10,247 nucleotides of DNA from Deltaproteobacteria bacterium (GTDB lineage: Bacteria; Myxococcota_A; UBA9042; DTJE01), in assembly GCA_016784945.1 (NCBI GenBank), contig JADHTP010000093.1:1-10247 (forward strand), in the 5' to 3' direction. The notes under the pieces are model-generated. The model was not told the DNA's origin. It ran no database searches and worked only from the letters and a program-made list of their open reading frames with translations. The position numbers and the translations under genes were made by a program. Below, one piece after another: positions 1-6,130 of the stretch (position 1 is the stretch's first letter; each line of letters begins with the position of its first letter).

Positions 1-1
1 G

Positions 2-652
2 CCGGCCCTCAACAACCGTATCGGGACCTCCGGGTGCCAACTGAACTGCGTGGCGTGCGGGCACATATGCCCCACGGGATCCATCCGGCCCTTCACCCTG
101 GACGAAAAGCTGGGGTTGAACCGGTTCGCCGAGCAGGGCCTCATCCGGATGGGGACCGCCTTCGTGGATCGTGGCCGCTGCCTCCCCTGGGCCATGGACC
201 GCCCCTGCATCGTGTGCCAGGAAAACTGCCCCGTCAGCCCCAAGGCCATCTATCTCCGCGAACACTACGAGACGATCCGCGACGGGATTGGGCGCGTTCG
301 CCTGGCCGATGGCGATACGGTGGTCCTGGAGGATCGGGTACTGGAAGTGGGGCGGTTCGGAACCGGCGACCATTATTGCCTTTCCGGCGCGAGTCCGGTG
401 CGAAGGCGGATCGGCGACAACACCACCGACGCGCTCAAGCTGGACGCCGGCGACTGGGGCCCGCCCCCGGCGCCTGGGACGCCCGTCCGAATCCAGGTGC
501 GCCTGGAATTGCCCTACGTGGATCCCGCCCTGTGCAATGGTTGTGGCATCTGCGAGCACGAGTGCCCGGTGAGCGGGAAGAGGGCCATCCGGGTAACCGC
601 GGAAAACGAGACGCGCAGCCGCGACCGTTCCCTGCTCCCCGGGGGCAGGTGA
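2..652 (+). CDS. Polyferredoxin, C-terminal part (three 4Fe-4S motifs), 5' end outside window
   Basis: The frame is open from the first bases of the window, so the start lies upstream and 216 residues are visible. Three cysteine motifs can be read: C12-x3-C16-x2-C19-x3-C23-P, C60-x8-C69-x2-C72-x3-C76-P and C178-x2-C181-x2-C184-x3-C188-P. Each ends in the Cys-Pro typical of ferredoxin-type 4Fe-4S sites, so the protein probably carries electrons between redox partners. Motifs one and two have non-standard spacing, as in membrane-linked polyferredoxins of the NapH/MauN type, but whether membrane segments precede them cannot be seen. About 100 residues without a cluster separate motifs two and three. 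A GTG at 50 is in frame but would cut through the first motif, so it is not the start. The 103-base gap and new promoter before lgt suggest the two are not co-transcribed. The 4Fe-4S assignment is firm; the partner is unknown. Confidence 0.85.
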   Translation, partial: PALNNRIGTSGCQLNCVACGHICPTGSIRPFTLDEKLGLNRFAEQGLIRMGTAFVDRGRCLPWAMDRPCIVCQENCPVSPKAIYLREHYETIRDGIGRVRLADGDTVVLEDRVLEVGRFGTGDHYCLSGASPVRRRIGDNTTDALKLDAGDWGPPPAPGTPVRIQVRLELPYVDPALCNGCGICEHECPVSGKRAIRVTAENETRSRDRSLLPGGR

Positions 653-700
653 TCGGGACTATGGCCCCCGGACCGTGCCGGGAAGCGCCGGGTTCGCTGC

Positions 701-730
701 TTGACATCCAAGGGCCATGGGATGGATAGT
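701..730 (+). promoter_or_regulatory. Candidate sigma70-like promoter of lgt
   Basis: A perfect TTGACA lies at 701-706 and GATAGT (four of six matches to TATAAT) at 725-730, with an 18-base spacer. The predicted start of transcription is about 20 bases before the lgt ATG. The consensus -35 box makes this credible, but the -10 box is imperfect. Confidence 0.5.
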
Positions 731-734
731 CTGA

Positions 735-748
735 CCGGGTTTACCCGG
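735..748 (+). repeat. Perfect short palindrome overlapping the lgt ribosome binding site
   Basis: CCGGGT (735-740) and ACCCGG (743-748) are perfect inverted copies separated by TT. The right arm runs into the GGAGG at 747-751 that serves as the lgt ribosome binding site, five bases before the ATG at 756. As DNA it could be an operator just downstream of the promoter. As RNA the two-base loop is too tight for the full stem, but a shorter hairpin could partly mask the site. The structure is visible; the role is inference. Confidence 0.4.
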
Positions 749-755
749 AGGCGCC

Positions 756-1646
756 ATGTGGCCCTATGTGATTGAACAGCCGCTGCGGATAGGGACCTAC
801 GGCGTGATGATGGCCGTGGGGTTCCTGACGGCCATGTGGATCCTGTCCAGGGAGCACCGGCGGCGCAACATCGATCCCAAGCACGCCGAGACCACCATTT
901 TCCTGGCCATCATTTTCGGAGTGCTTGGATCAAAGCTCACCTACATGATCACCGAGGCGGAAACCTGGTCCTGGGGGGACCTGGTCTCGGGCGCCGGCCT
1001 CACGTGGCATGGCGGTCTGATCCTGGCCACTGTGGCCATCGTCACCTACTACAAGATCAAGAAACTGCCCGTGGCCGTGATGTTCGACGCCCTGTCCCCC
1101 ACCCTGGCCACGGGTTACGCCTTCGGGCGCGTGGGCTGCCAGCTGTCGGGGGATGGCGACTACGGACTGGCCTGCGGCGATTTCGTGAATCGGGCCCAGT
1201 GCTGGATGGTGGACCTGTACGAGCGGGGGTTCGAGATCTGCTGGTCGAAGATCCCACCGCTGTTCTGCATGTCCTACCCCGACGGGATCGTCCCCACCGA
1301 TGAACTGGTCCACCCCACGCCGGTATACGAAAGCACCATGAACTTCGGCCTGTTCGGGATACTCTGGATGGTGCGCAAACGGATCCGGTGGCCCGGCGTC
1401 CTCTTCGGGCTGTACATGATGGGCTCCGGGGTCATGCGGTTCTATATCGAGCAGTACCGCGGCGATGAGGGTCGGCCCGACCGGTTCCTGGAACTGCGGG
1501 ACGCCGAAATCATCGGTCTTCTGCAGCTGGCTTTCGGCATCGGCCTGGCCATCTGGTCGGCCACACGGAAGGTCCCGAAGGATCTGGAATACGGTGTGCT
1601 GCCCGTTCCCTCGCCCGAACCCGCGAAAAAGAAGAAAAAGAAGTAG
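756..1646 (+). CDS. lgt: Prolipoprotein diacylglyceryl transferase
   Basis: Lgt moves a diacylglyceryl group from phosphatidylglycerol to the lipobox cysteine of prolipoproteins in the inner membrane, the first step of lipoprotein maturation. The 296-residue protein has several hydrophobic segments (about 14-32, 48-66, 82-98, 195-206, 215-230 and 251-268). Family landmarks in order are TWHGG with H85, GRVGCQLSGDGDYG at 124-137 with R125, HPTPVYES at 186-193 with E192, and RFYIEQYRGD at 228-237 with R235. These match the essential His, Arg and Glu positions known from the E. coli enzyme. The signature differs from the E. coli form GRxGNFxNGE and looks like a variant found in other phyla. The loop at 138-185 has four cysteines (C140, C149, C162, C171), which could form disulfides if periplasmic. 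The C-terminus is six lysines. The ATG at 756 follows a GGAGG site at 747-751. The call is secure. Confidence 0.97.
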   Translation: MWPYVIEQPLRIGTYGVMMAVGFLTAMWILSREHRRRNIDPKHAETTIFLAIIFGVLGSKLTYMITEAETWSWGDLVSGAGLTWHGGLILATVAIVTYYKIKKLPVAVMFDALSPTLATGYAFGRVGCQLSGDGDYGLACGDFVNRAQCWMVDLYERGFEICWSKIPPLFCMSYPDGIVPTDELVHPTPVYESTMNFGLFGILWMVRKRIRWPGVLFGLYMMGSGVMRFYIEQYRGDEGRPDRFLELRDAEIIGLLQLAFGIGLAIWSATRKVPKDLEYGVLPVPSPEPAKKKKKK

Positions 1647-1659
1647 GGACGGTCGCCCT
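1645..1659 (-). terminator. Possible weak terminator for the slt transcript
   Basis: On the minus strand, directly after the slt stop codon, AGGG and CCCT (1659-1656 and 1648-1645) could pair around a seven-base loop. A T-rich tract follows at about 1644-1626, which is the complement of the poly-lysine codons of lgt. The four-pair stem is weak, so this is only a candidate. A transcript ending here would overlap the 3' end of lgt in antisense. Confidence 0.25.
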
Positions 1660-3929
1660 CAACGGGGCTGCATGAACGGCCCCAGGGAGTCGGGCAGGGC
1701 CTGTGACAGCAGGAAGGGGCCACGTCCCTCGTCGTCGTACAGGGCCCGGTATCCCGCGGCGTACCCCACCACCCGCTTGATGAAGGCCATGGTCTGGGCA
1801 TAGGGCACGGCCTCCACGAACACGTCCGTAGGCAGATGTTTCATGTGCCGATGGAACGACCGGGCGGCCCCGGGGCCCGCGTTGTACCCGGCCAGCACCA
1901 AAGCGAGGTGACCCCGGAAATGGCGGCGCAGTTCAGCCAGGAAGGTGGTGCCCAACCGGATGTTGGGTCCCGGTGAGCGCAGTCTCCTGGCCAATCCCCG
2001 ATCGCCCAGGAGCTTGTCCGCCAGTTCCCGCGCCGTCCTGGGCATCAGTTGCATCATTCCGATGGCCCCGGCCCCTGACCGGGCCCGGGGATTGAACCGG
2101 CTCTCGGTCCTCATGACGCCATAGATGAAGGCGGGATCCACGCCACTGAGTCCCGACGTTTCAATCACGTGATTCGTGAAGGGGCGGGGGTAGGCCGCGG
2201 CAAAGGTCTTTCGGGACCGCTTGGTAGGCCAGCCCCGGATGTAGCGCTGGCCGAACATGGCGGCCTGCGGGGACCGACCATGGGATACCAGGGCCGCCAG
2301 GACCACGAGGGCGTTTTCATGGAGGTGACCCTGGGATGCCCGGGCCTTCAGTTCACGGACGGCTTCCTTGCGATAGCCCAGCTTCCACAGCATCACGGGC
2401 CCGATAATGGCCTCGTCGGAATCCAGGGGCTGGTCCGTGGCTTCGAACCGGGGGGCCGTGGCAGCCGACCGGCGGGTGAAGCCCGGGGTATCGACGGGGA
2501 CCATGGTGAGGCGTGGCCCGGAGGTGCCCTGTACGAAGGCGGCCTTGTCCGGCGCCAGGCCCGCCAGCCTGCTCACCGCGAGCACCCCGTAGTAGGAGTG
2601 CGGGAAGGACCGGGCCACCCTGTCCAACTCGGTGACGGCCTCTTCGGTCCGGCCCAGGTCCTGCAGCACCACGCCACGGAAATAGCGGACCTTTTCGGCC
2701 AGCCCGAACAGCACGCCTTCGCCGTGGTCCAGCCGTGCGGCGGTTTCGTCGAGATGGGGGAGGGCGGATTCGGGACGCCCCGACATGATGCCGGCGAAGG
2801 CCATCTGCCACAGGGCGCGGTTGCCCAGACCGCTTTCCGGGAATTCCGTGGACACCCTTTTCAGGACGAGGAGAGCGCCCTCGTGGTCACCCAGCCGCAT
2901 GAGGCTCTGGGCGGACGACACCGCCGCCTTTGCGGCCACCGGGCTGGAGGGGAACTCGTCCACCAGTTGCCGGAACAGACGGTTGGCCTCGTCGTCATCC
3001 CCCGTTCGTGTCAGTGCATGGGCCAGGCTGAAAAGTGCCTGTGCCTTCAGCGATGGATTCCTGGCCCGGTCCGAGGACTTCTGGAGGTAGTCCACCGCCC
3101 GTTTCATGTCCCTGCGGCCCCGCAGGGCGTGGCGCCCCAGGATGAAGAACCGCAGGCCGGGATCCATCTTCCGCAGAGTCTTGTGCTTCTTCCTGGCCCA
3201 TTTTGCCAGGCGTCTCAGGGATTTTCCCTTGGCGTGGACCACCTGGCGCAGTTTCTTCAGCAGGCGGGACGGACGTTTGCCCAGCTCCACCAGTCGTGCG
3301 CCGGCTGACCGGGCCCTGGCGTCACCGGATGCGGCCAGGTAGGCGCCCCTTGCGCACGCCACCGCGGCATCGATCTGACCGCTCGCCTGAAGCACCCTGG
3401 CCAGGGCCAGGCGGGTCCTGTGAAGGTCGTGACCCCCCAGGTCCGTGACGAACAACTCCTTGAGCACGGCCCTGGCCAGTGAAGGTCTTCCTTCGTCCAC
3501 GAGGGCCGCGGACAGGGCGAGGCGGGCATCGATCCAGTGGGAAGAGGACCTCGATACCTGGGCAAAGGCGATGCGGGCCCGTGTCACGTCCCCCAGTCGC
3601 AGCCTGACCAGGCCCTCGCGGTACAGGGCGGGATCTGAAAGAACCCCTGTTGCCAGGGTGCCGTACCGTTCCAGGGCCTCTTTCAGCCTGCCCTTTTTTT
3701 CAAGGAGACGCCCGATCCGGTAGTCCAGCGCCTCTCTCCGGGGCGATGTCCGGCCCTGATCGGCCGCCGTTTCGAACAACCGGACGGCCTGGTCGACGCG
3801 GCCCGACCGGACGGCGGATTCGGCCCGCGCAAAGGCCGGTGACGAGTCGATATATGGATCGAGGGTGTTGGCCCCGACCGTGGTGGGCGCCGCGAGGATC
3901 AGGATTGCTGCGACCAGGATGAGTCTCAC
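1659..3929 (-). CDS. slt: Soluble lytic murein transglycosylase, Slt70-like
   Basis: This enzyme family cleaves the MurNAc-GlcNAc bond of peptidoglycan in the periplasm, leaving 1,6-anhydro-MurNAc ends. The 756-residue protein starts with a signal peptide (hydrophobic residues 3-17, likely cleavage after VGA at 20). A long helical region of TPR-like repeats covers roughly 25-580, with a Lys/Arg-rich stretch near 215-255. The C-terminal catalytic domain spans about 590-735. Its motifs are ESRFNP with catalytic Glu609, GAIGMMQLMP at 621-630, NIRLGTTFLAEL at 656-667 and AGYNAGPGAA at 680-689. E. coli Slt70 is about 645 residues, so the superhelical part here is longer. The start is GTG at 3929-3927, with an AAGGGG-like site about four bases upstream. 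The gene converges on lgt, with 12 bases between the stop codons, and diverges from the DedA gene. The function is clear; the symbol reflects family rather than strict orthology. Confidence 0.95.
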   Translation of the reverse strand: MRLILVAAILILAAPTTVGANTLDPYIDSSPAFARAESAVRSGRVDQAVRLFETAADQGRTSPRREALDYRIGRLLEKKGRLKEALERYGTLATGVLSDPALYREGLVRLRLGDVTRARIAFAQVSRSSSHWIDARLALSAALVDEGRPSLARAVLKELFVTDLGGHDLHRTRLALARVLQASGQIDAAVACARGAYLAASGDARARSAGARLVELGKRPSRLLKKLRQVVHAKGKSLRRLAKWARKKHKTLRKMDPGLRFFILGRHALRGRRDMKRAVDYLQKSSDRARNPSLKAQALFSLAHALTRTGDDDEANRLFRQLVDEFPSSPVAAKAAVSSAQSLMRLGDHEGALLVLKRVSTEFPESGLGNRALWQMAFAGIMSGRPESALPHLDETAARLDHGEGVLFGLAEKVRYFRGVVLQDLGRTEEAVTELDRVARSFPHSYYGVLAVSRLAGLAPDKAAFVQGTSGPRLTMVPVDTPGFTRRSAATAPRFEATDQPLDSDEAIIGPVMLWKLGYRKEAVRELKARASQGHLHENALVVLAALVSHGRSPQAAMFGQRYIRGWPTKRSRKTFAAAYPRPFTNHVIETSGLSGVDPAFIYGVMRTESRFNPRARSGAGAIGMMQLMPRTARELADKLLGDRGLARRLRSPGPNIRLGTTFLAELRRHFRGHLALVLAGYNAGPGAARSFHRHMKHLPTDVFVEAVPYAQTMAFIKRVVGYAAGYRALYDDEGRGPFLLSQALPDSLGPFMQPR

Positions 3930-3975
3930 GAGTCCCCTTCAGACGTGACCGCGTCGGATCTCATCATGGGGGTGT

Positions 3976-3981
3976 ATTATA
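3976..3981 (-). promoter_or_regulatory. -10 box (TATAAT) of the likely slt promoter in the slt/dedA divergent region
   Basis: The 88-base gap between the divergent slt and DedA starts contains an AT-rich island in GC-rich surroundings. On the minus strand it reads a perfect TATAAT, about 47 bases before the slt GTG. No good -35 box is found at normal spacing. On the plus strand the overlapping TATACT (3978-3983) could serve the DedA gene, also without a clear -35 box. The two promoters may share this melting core. Confidence 0.45.
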
Positions 3982-4017
3982 CTCCCGAGCCATTTTCCAA
4001 CGAATGCGGGTGCTTCC

Positions 4018-4641
4018 ATGACCATGGCAGAGACCATCCAGATCCTGACCCAGACCCACGAGTGGGTCACCATTTCCATCCTGTTCGGTTCGGCCCTCCT
4101 GGAATACTTGTTTCCACCCTTTCCGGGGGACACGGTCACCCTGGCCGGTGCGGTCCTGGTGACAGCCTTCGACTATTCGTTCCCCGTGGTGTTCACGGCG
4201 GTGCTGGCGGGCAGCCTGGTCGGGTCGGCCCTGGATTACTGGATCGGCACGCTCGTTAAGCGCCGGACCAGTTCCCGGCTCCTCCGGATGGGCGTGGTCC
4301 GCAAGGCCATCGAGGGCGCGGATCGGGCCGTGGATGCCTTTGCGCGTCACGGTGATGCCTACATCGCCATCAACCGTTTCCTGCCGGGCATCCGGGGCTT
4401 CCTGTTCGTTGCCGCCGGCATGGCGGGCATGCACTTCGGCCGGGTCATGTTCTTCGCCGCCCTGAGTGCCGTGGCCTGGAACCTGCTGGTGATCGGCGTG
4501 GGCATGCTCGTAGGCGCGGGCATCGATGACGTGGAGAACATGTTTCTCCAGTACCAGCGGCTGATCTGGTTTGTCATGACGGTGGTCGTCATCTTCCTGA
4601 TCGCAAGGTGGTGTATTCGCCGCCGGAAATGGAAAAAGTGA
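4018..4641 (+). CDS. DedA family (VTT domain) inner-membrane protein
   Basis: DedA proteins are integral inner-membrane proteins linked to envelope homeostasis; several members are implicated in recycling the lipid carrier undecaprenyl phosphate or in lipid scrambling. The 207-residue product has the expected landmarks: an acidic residue E29 before FPPFPGDTVTLAG (32-44), GSALDYWIG (69-77), and INRFLPGIRGFLFVAAG (118-134) with two conserved-looking arginines, R120 and R126. Hydrophobic segments lie at about 17-32, 40-65, 121-138, 142-168 and 182-198. The C-terminus is strongly basic (RRRKWKK). The length is normal for the family. The ATG at 4018 is chosen because it opens the homologous region, but the upstream site is weak, and ATG 4024, two codons further in, is possible. 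The gene diverges from slt and is followed by a pseudogene region, so it is probably monocistronic. Confidence 0.9.
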   Translation: MTMAETIQILTQTHEWVTISILFGSALLEYLFPPFPGDTVTLAGAVLVTAFDYSFPVVFTAVLAGSLVGSALDYWIGTLVKRRTSSRLLRMGVVRKAIEGADRAVDAFARHGDAYIAINRFLPGIRGFLFVAAGMAGMHFGRVMFFAALSAVAWNLLVIGVGMLVGAGIDDVENMFLQYQRLIWFVMTVVVIFLIARWCIRRRKWKK

Positions 4642-4662
4642 CCGTGTCGCTCTGGAACTCGT

Positions 4663-4873
4663 TCCTGTCACCGTTTCGCCCACGATCCGGACCTGTGTGT
4701 GGGTCAGGACCACACCAGGGGCCGAGTCCAGCGTTTCCACGCAGTGGGCGAGGAACTCCGGTTCGGTCATGTCGTCGTGGGCCGTCCACTTGAAATATTC
4801 ACCCCGCGCCATGTGAAACGTCCTGTTGTAGTTGGGGGGCGGCACCCATGTTGCGGTCGTTGCCCAATCGGAC
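4663..4873 (-). pseudogene. Remnant of a family 2 glycosyltransferase, frameshifted and truncated at both ends
   Basis: On the minus strand this segment encodes a recognisable middle part of a GT2 (GT-A fold) glycosyltransferase. One frame gives VRLGNDRNMGAAP (about 4873-4835). The next frame continues NYNRTFHMARGEYFKW, then TAHDDMTEPEFLAHCVETLD, then a segment ending VRIVGETVTG (to 4663). Joined, these match the usual GT2 order NLGAAPNYNR..GEYFKW..HDD, where HDD sits at the metal and sugar-nucleotide site. The frames meet at a run of six C on the minus strand (plus-strand G6 at 4834-4839); one base fewer would restore NMGAAPNYNRTF. The N-terminal nucleotide-binding strand and the whole C-terminal half are absent: reading on enters antisense of the DedA gene. 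It lies just downstream of the PIG-L gene on the same strand, suggesting a former surface-glycan locus. A sequencing error could explain the frameshift but not the missing ends. Confidence 0.72.
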
Positions 4874-4884
4874 GCCGAAAGGAG

Positions 4885-4908
4885 CAATCTGCGCTGTGGC
4901 GCAAATTG
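4885..4908. repeat. Imperfect inverted repeat upstream of the glycosyltransferase remnant
   Basis: CAATCTGCGC at 4885-4894 and GCGCAAATTG at 4899-4908 are inverted copies with one mismatch and a four-base spacer. It sits between the recognisable glycosyltransferase fragment and the IS-like stretch, and it may be chance or a trace of the rearrangement there. Confidence 0.35.
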
Positions 4909-4951
4909 CCGTTGATCGTCCAGCTTGTAGATGAATTGGAAGTACAGATTG

Positions 4952-5112
4952 CGACCGGCCGCACTGCGGCCGGGCAAGGGGGGTGGGGCCCCGCGCGAAG
5001 CCGAAGGCAAGCGGGCGGGAGGGGGGCGAGCGCGCCCCCCTGGTCAATGGTGCCAGGGTGTCTGATTTCAAAACAGATACCTTTCCGGTATTTTCAAATT
5101 GATACACCGACA
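4952..5112. mobile_element. Possible terminal fragment of an insertion sequence (IS21-like end?)
   Basis: This non-coding stretch differs sharply from its surroundings. From left to right it has a perfect 8-bp inverted repeat (CCGGCCGC 4955-4962, GCGGCCGG 4966-4973), a G/C-only-like tract, and another perfect 8-bp inverted repeat (GGGGGGCG 5021-5028, CGCCCCCC 5033-5040). An AT-rich part follows with two related direct repeats, ATTTCAAAACAGATACC at 5065-5081 and ATTTTCAAATTGATACACC at 5090-5108. The outer edge, read on the minus strand, begins TGTCGGTG at 5112. Several short AT-rich direct repeats near a TG-starting end resemble the termini of IS21-type elements. No transposase is present, so at most one end survives. 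The family name is from memory and tentative. A strong transcription terminator for the PIG-L gene is an alternative reading of part of it. Confidence 0.35.
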
Positions 5113-5139
5113 CTATCCTGAGTTATCCAAAGGTTGTCT

Positions 5140-6063
5140 TCAGCGAAGATTCCTCGAAAGAAGCGCGTCGGCCAAGGGCGCGATCATGGTGCTGTAGGCG
5201 ATGGGGGTGCCCTCGAAATCGTCACCCACGTATTCCAGCGCGTCCAGGCTGTGGGGGCTGCGTCGGTAATCCCGTTTCGCGGGCACGGGCCCGAAGGTTT
5301 CCCGGGACATGAAGCCGTCCAGTCCGCCCCGCCGTCCCGTGAGCAGGGACAGCACACCCAGCACGCTCAGTGCCGTCCGGAACTGTCGGATGATCCGGTC
5401 CTGTGTGGGGTACAGGCCTTCCAGGCGCTTCTTCAGTCCCAGTTCCGAGGGGGTCAGCAGCACTTCGTGCACTGGGTCCCGGCGCCACGGCGGAAACCGC
5501 AGCAGCACCGTGTTGGCCAGTTCGTATTCGGGCAGCTCGAAGAACCGGACCTCCGGCATGTCCCGCAGGGCCGCGCGGGTGGCGATGTGGGTCAGGTCGT
5601 GCTCGGGGTGGCCGCCCTGCCAGGCCAGGGTGAACACCACGTCGGGACGAAAGGCCTTGACCTCGGCCTCCACCTGGGCGCCGATGGCCTTGAAGAGACC
5701 CAGGACCTCGTGCCTGCGGGCGGAAGGATCGGCCAACAGGGTGAAATTCCTGTAGATGGACACCTCGGAGTGCCCCAGGAAACGAAGCTGGTCCGCCTTC
5801 ACTCCCAGGGTCCTCATGGCCACCGTGGACTCCAGCCTGCGGGCGTCGGCGTATTCCCCGAGGCCCATCCCCGCCTCCTGGGCGAGACCGTCTCCATTGG
5901 TGATCCACAGGAATCGGGACTGGATGGGAGCCCGGCTGATCAGGCCGGCATAAGGGAGTTCGTCGTCAGGGTGGGCGAACACGAACAGAACCCGCCGGCT
6001 GGGCTCCAGGAGGCCCGGGGGTGTGGGTGCGGTCTGCATGCCCGGATGATTGCAGGAAGACAC
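5140..6063 (-). CDS. PIG-L/LmbE-family zinc-dependent deacetylase
   Basis: PIG-L enzymes remove N-acetyl groups from GlcNAc-containing substrates using a bound metal ion. The 307-residue product has the hallmark AHPDDE at 30-35 (H31 and D34 as likely metal ligands, D33 as likely catalytic base) and a second motif GGHPEHDLTH at 150-159 that supplies the third ligand, probably H155. VLFVFAHPDDE is the first beta strand of the Rossmann-like fold. No signal peptide or membrane segment is seen, so it should be cytoplasmic. The substrate is unknown; mycothiol and bacillithiol precursors, lipid-linked sugars and antibiotics are all used by family members. The decayed glycosyltransferase just downstream on the same strand hints at glycan or glycolipid assembly. 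The GTG at 6063 and the ATG at 6039 (residue 9) are both possible starts; neither has a strong ribosome site, and residues 1-20 look unconserved. Its stop at 5140 faces the DedA gene. Confidence 0.92.
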   Translation of the reverse strand: MSSCNHPGMQTAPTPPGLLEPSRRVLFVFAHPDDELPYAGLISRAPIQSRFLWITNGDGLAQEAGMGLGEYADARRLESTVAMRTLGVKADQLRFLGHSEVSIYRNFTLLADPSARRHEVLGLFKAIGAQVEAEVKAFRPDVVFTLAWQGGHPEHDLTHIATRAALRDMPEVRFFELPEYELANTVLLRFPPWRRDPVHEVLLTPSELGLKKRLEGLYPTQDRIIRQFRTALSVLGVLSLLTGRRGGLDGFMSRETFGPVPAKRDYRRSPHSLDALEYVGDDFEGTPIAYSTMIAPLADALLSRNLR

Positions 6064-6078
6064 GGCGGGGTCAAACCC

Positions 6079-6107
6079 TTGACATGCGGGGGTTCAAGCG
6101 GAAACAT
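6079..6107 (+). promoter_or_regulatory. Weak candidate promoter of the M3 peptidase gene
   Basis: A perfect TTGACA at 6079-6084 is followed after 17 bases by AAACAT (6102-6107), a poor -10 match. It lies in the 67-base gap between the divergent PIG-L and peptidase genes, 24 bases before the peptidase ATG. Only the -35 box is persuasive. Confidence 0.27.
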
Positions 6108-6116
6108 GACCGCCAG

Positions 6117-6124
6117 AAGGAGGT
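6117..6124 (+). promoter_or_regulatory. Strong ribosome binding site of the M3 peptidase gene
   Basis: AAGGAGGT, fully complementary to the 16S rRNA anti-Shine-Dalgarno core, ends six bases before the ATG at 6131. It fixes the start so that the hydrophobic N-terminal extension is included in the protein. Confidence 0.8.
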
Positions 6125-6130
6125 GCTCAG

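Noticed and set aside
667..682. Intrinsic terminator after the polyferredoxin
   Set aside because: CCCGG and CCGGG could form a five-pair stem, but no T-tract follows it.
2169..3308. A 379-residue plus-strand ORF inside slt
   Set aside because: It is antisense to the TPR region of slt, with low-complexity Gly/Gln/Pro-rich composition and no recognisable domain.
3964..5010. A 348-residue minus-strand ORF across the DedA gene and the glycosyltransferase remnant
   Set aside because: Only its residues at about 60-116 resemble a protein family. The rest is antisense to the DedA gene or runs through the repeat-rich stretch, so it is not an intact gene.
4955..5040. Intrinsic terminators for the DedA or PIG-L transcripts
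   Set aside because: The two GC hairpins are strong, but neither is followed by a T-tract on either strand, so they are described as part of the IS-like stretch instead.
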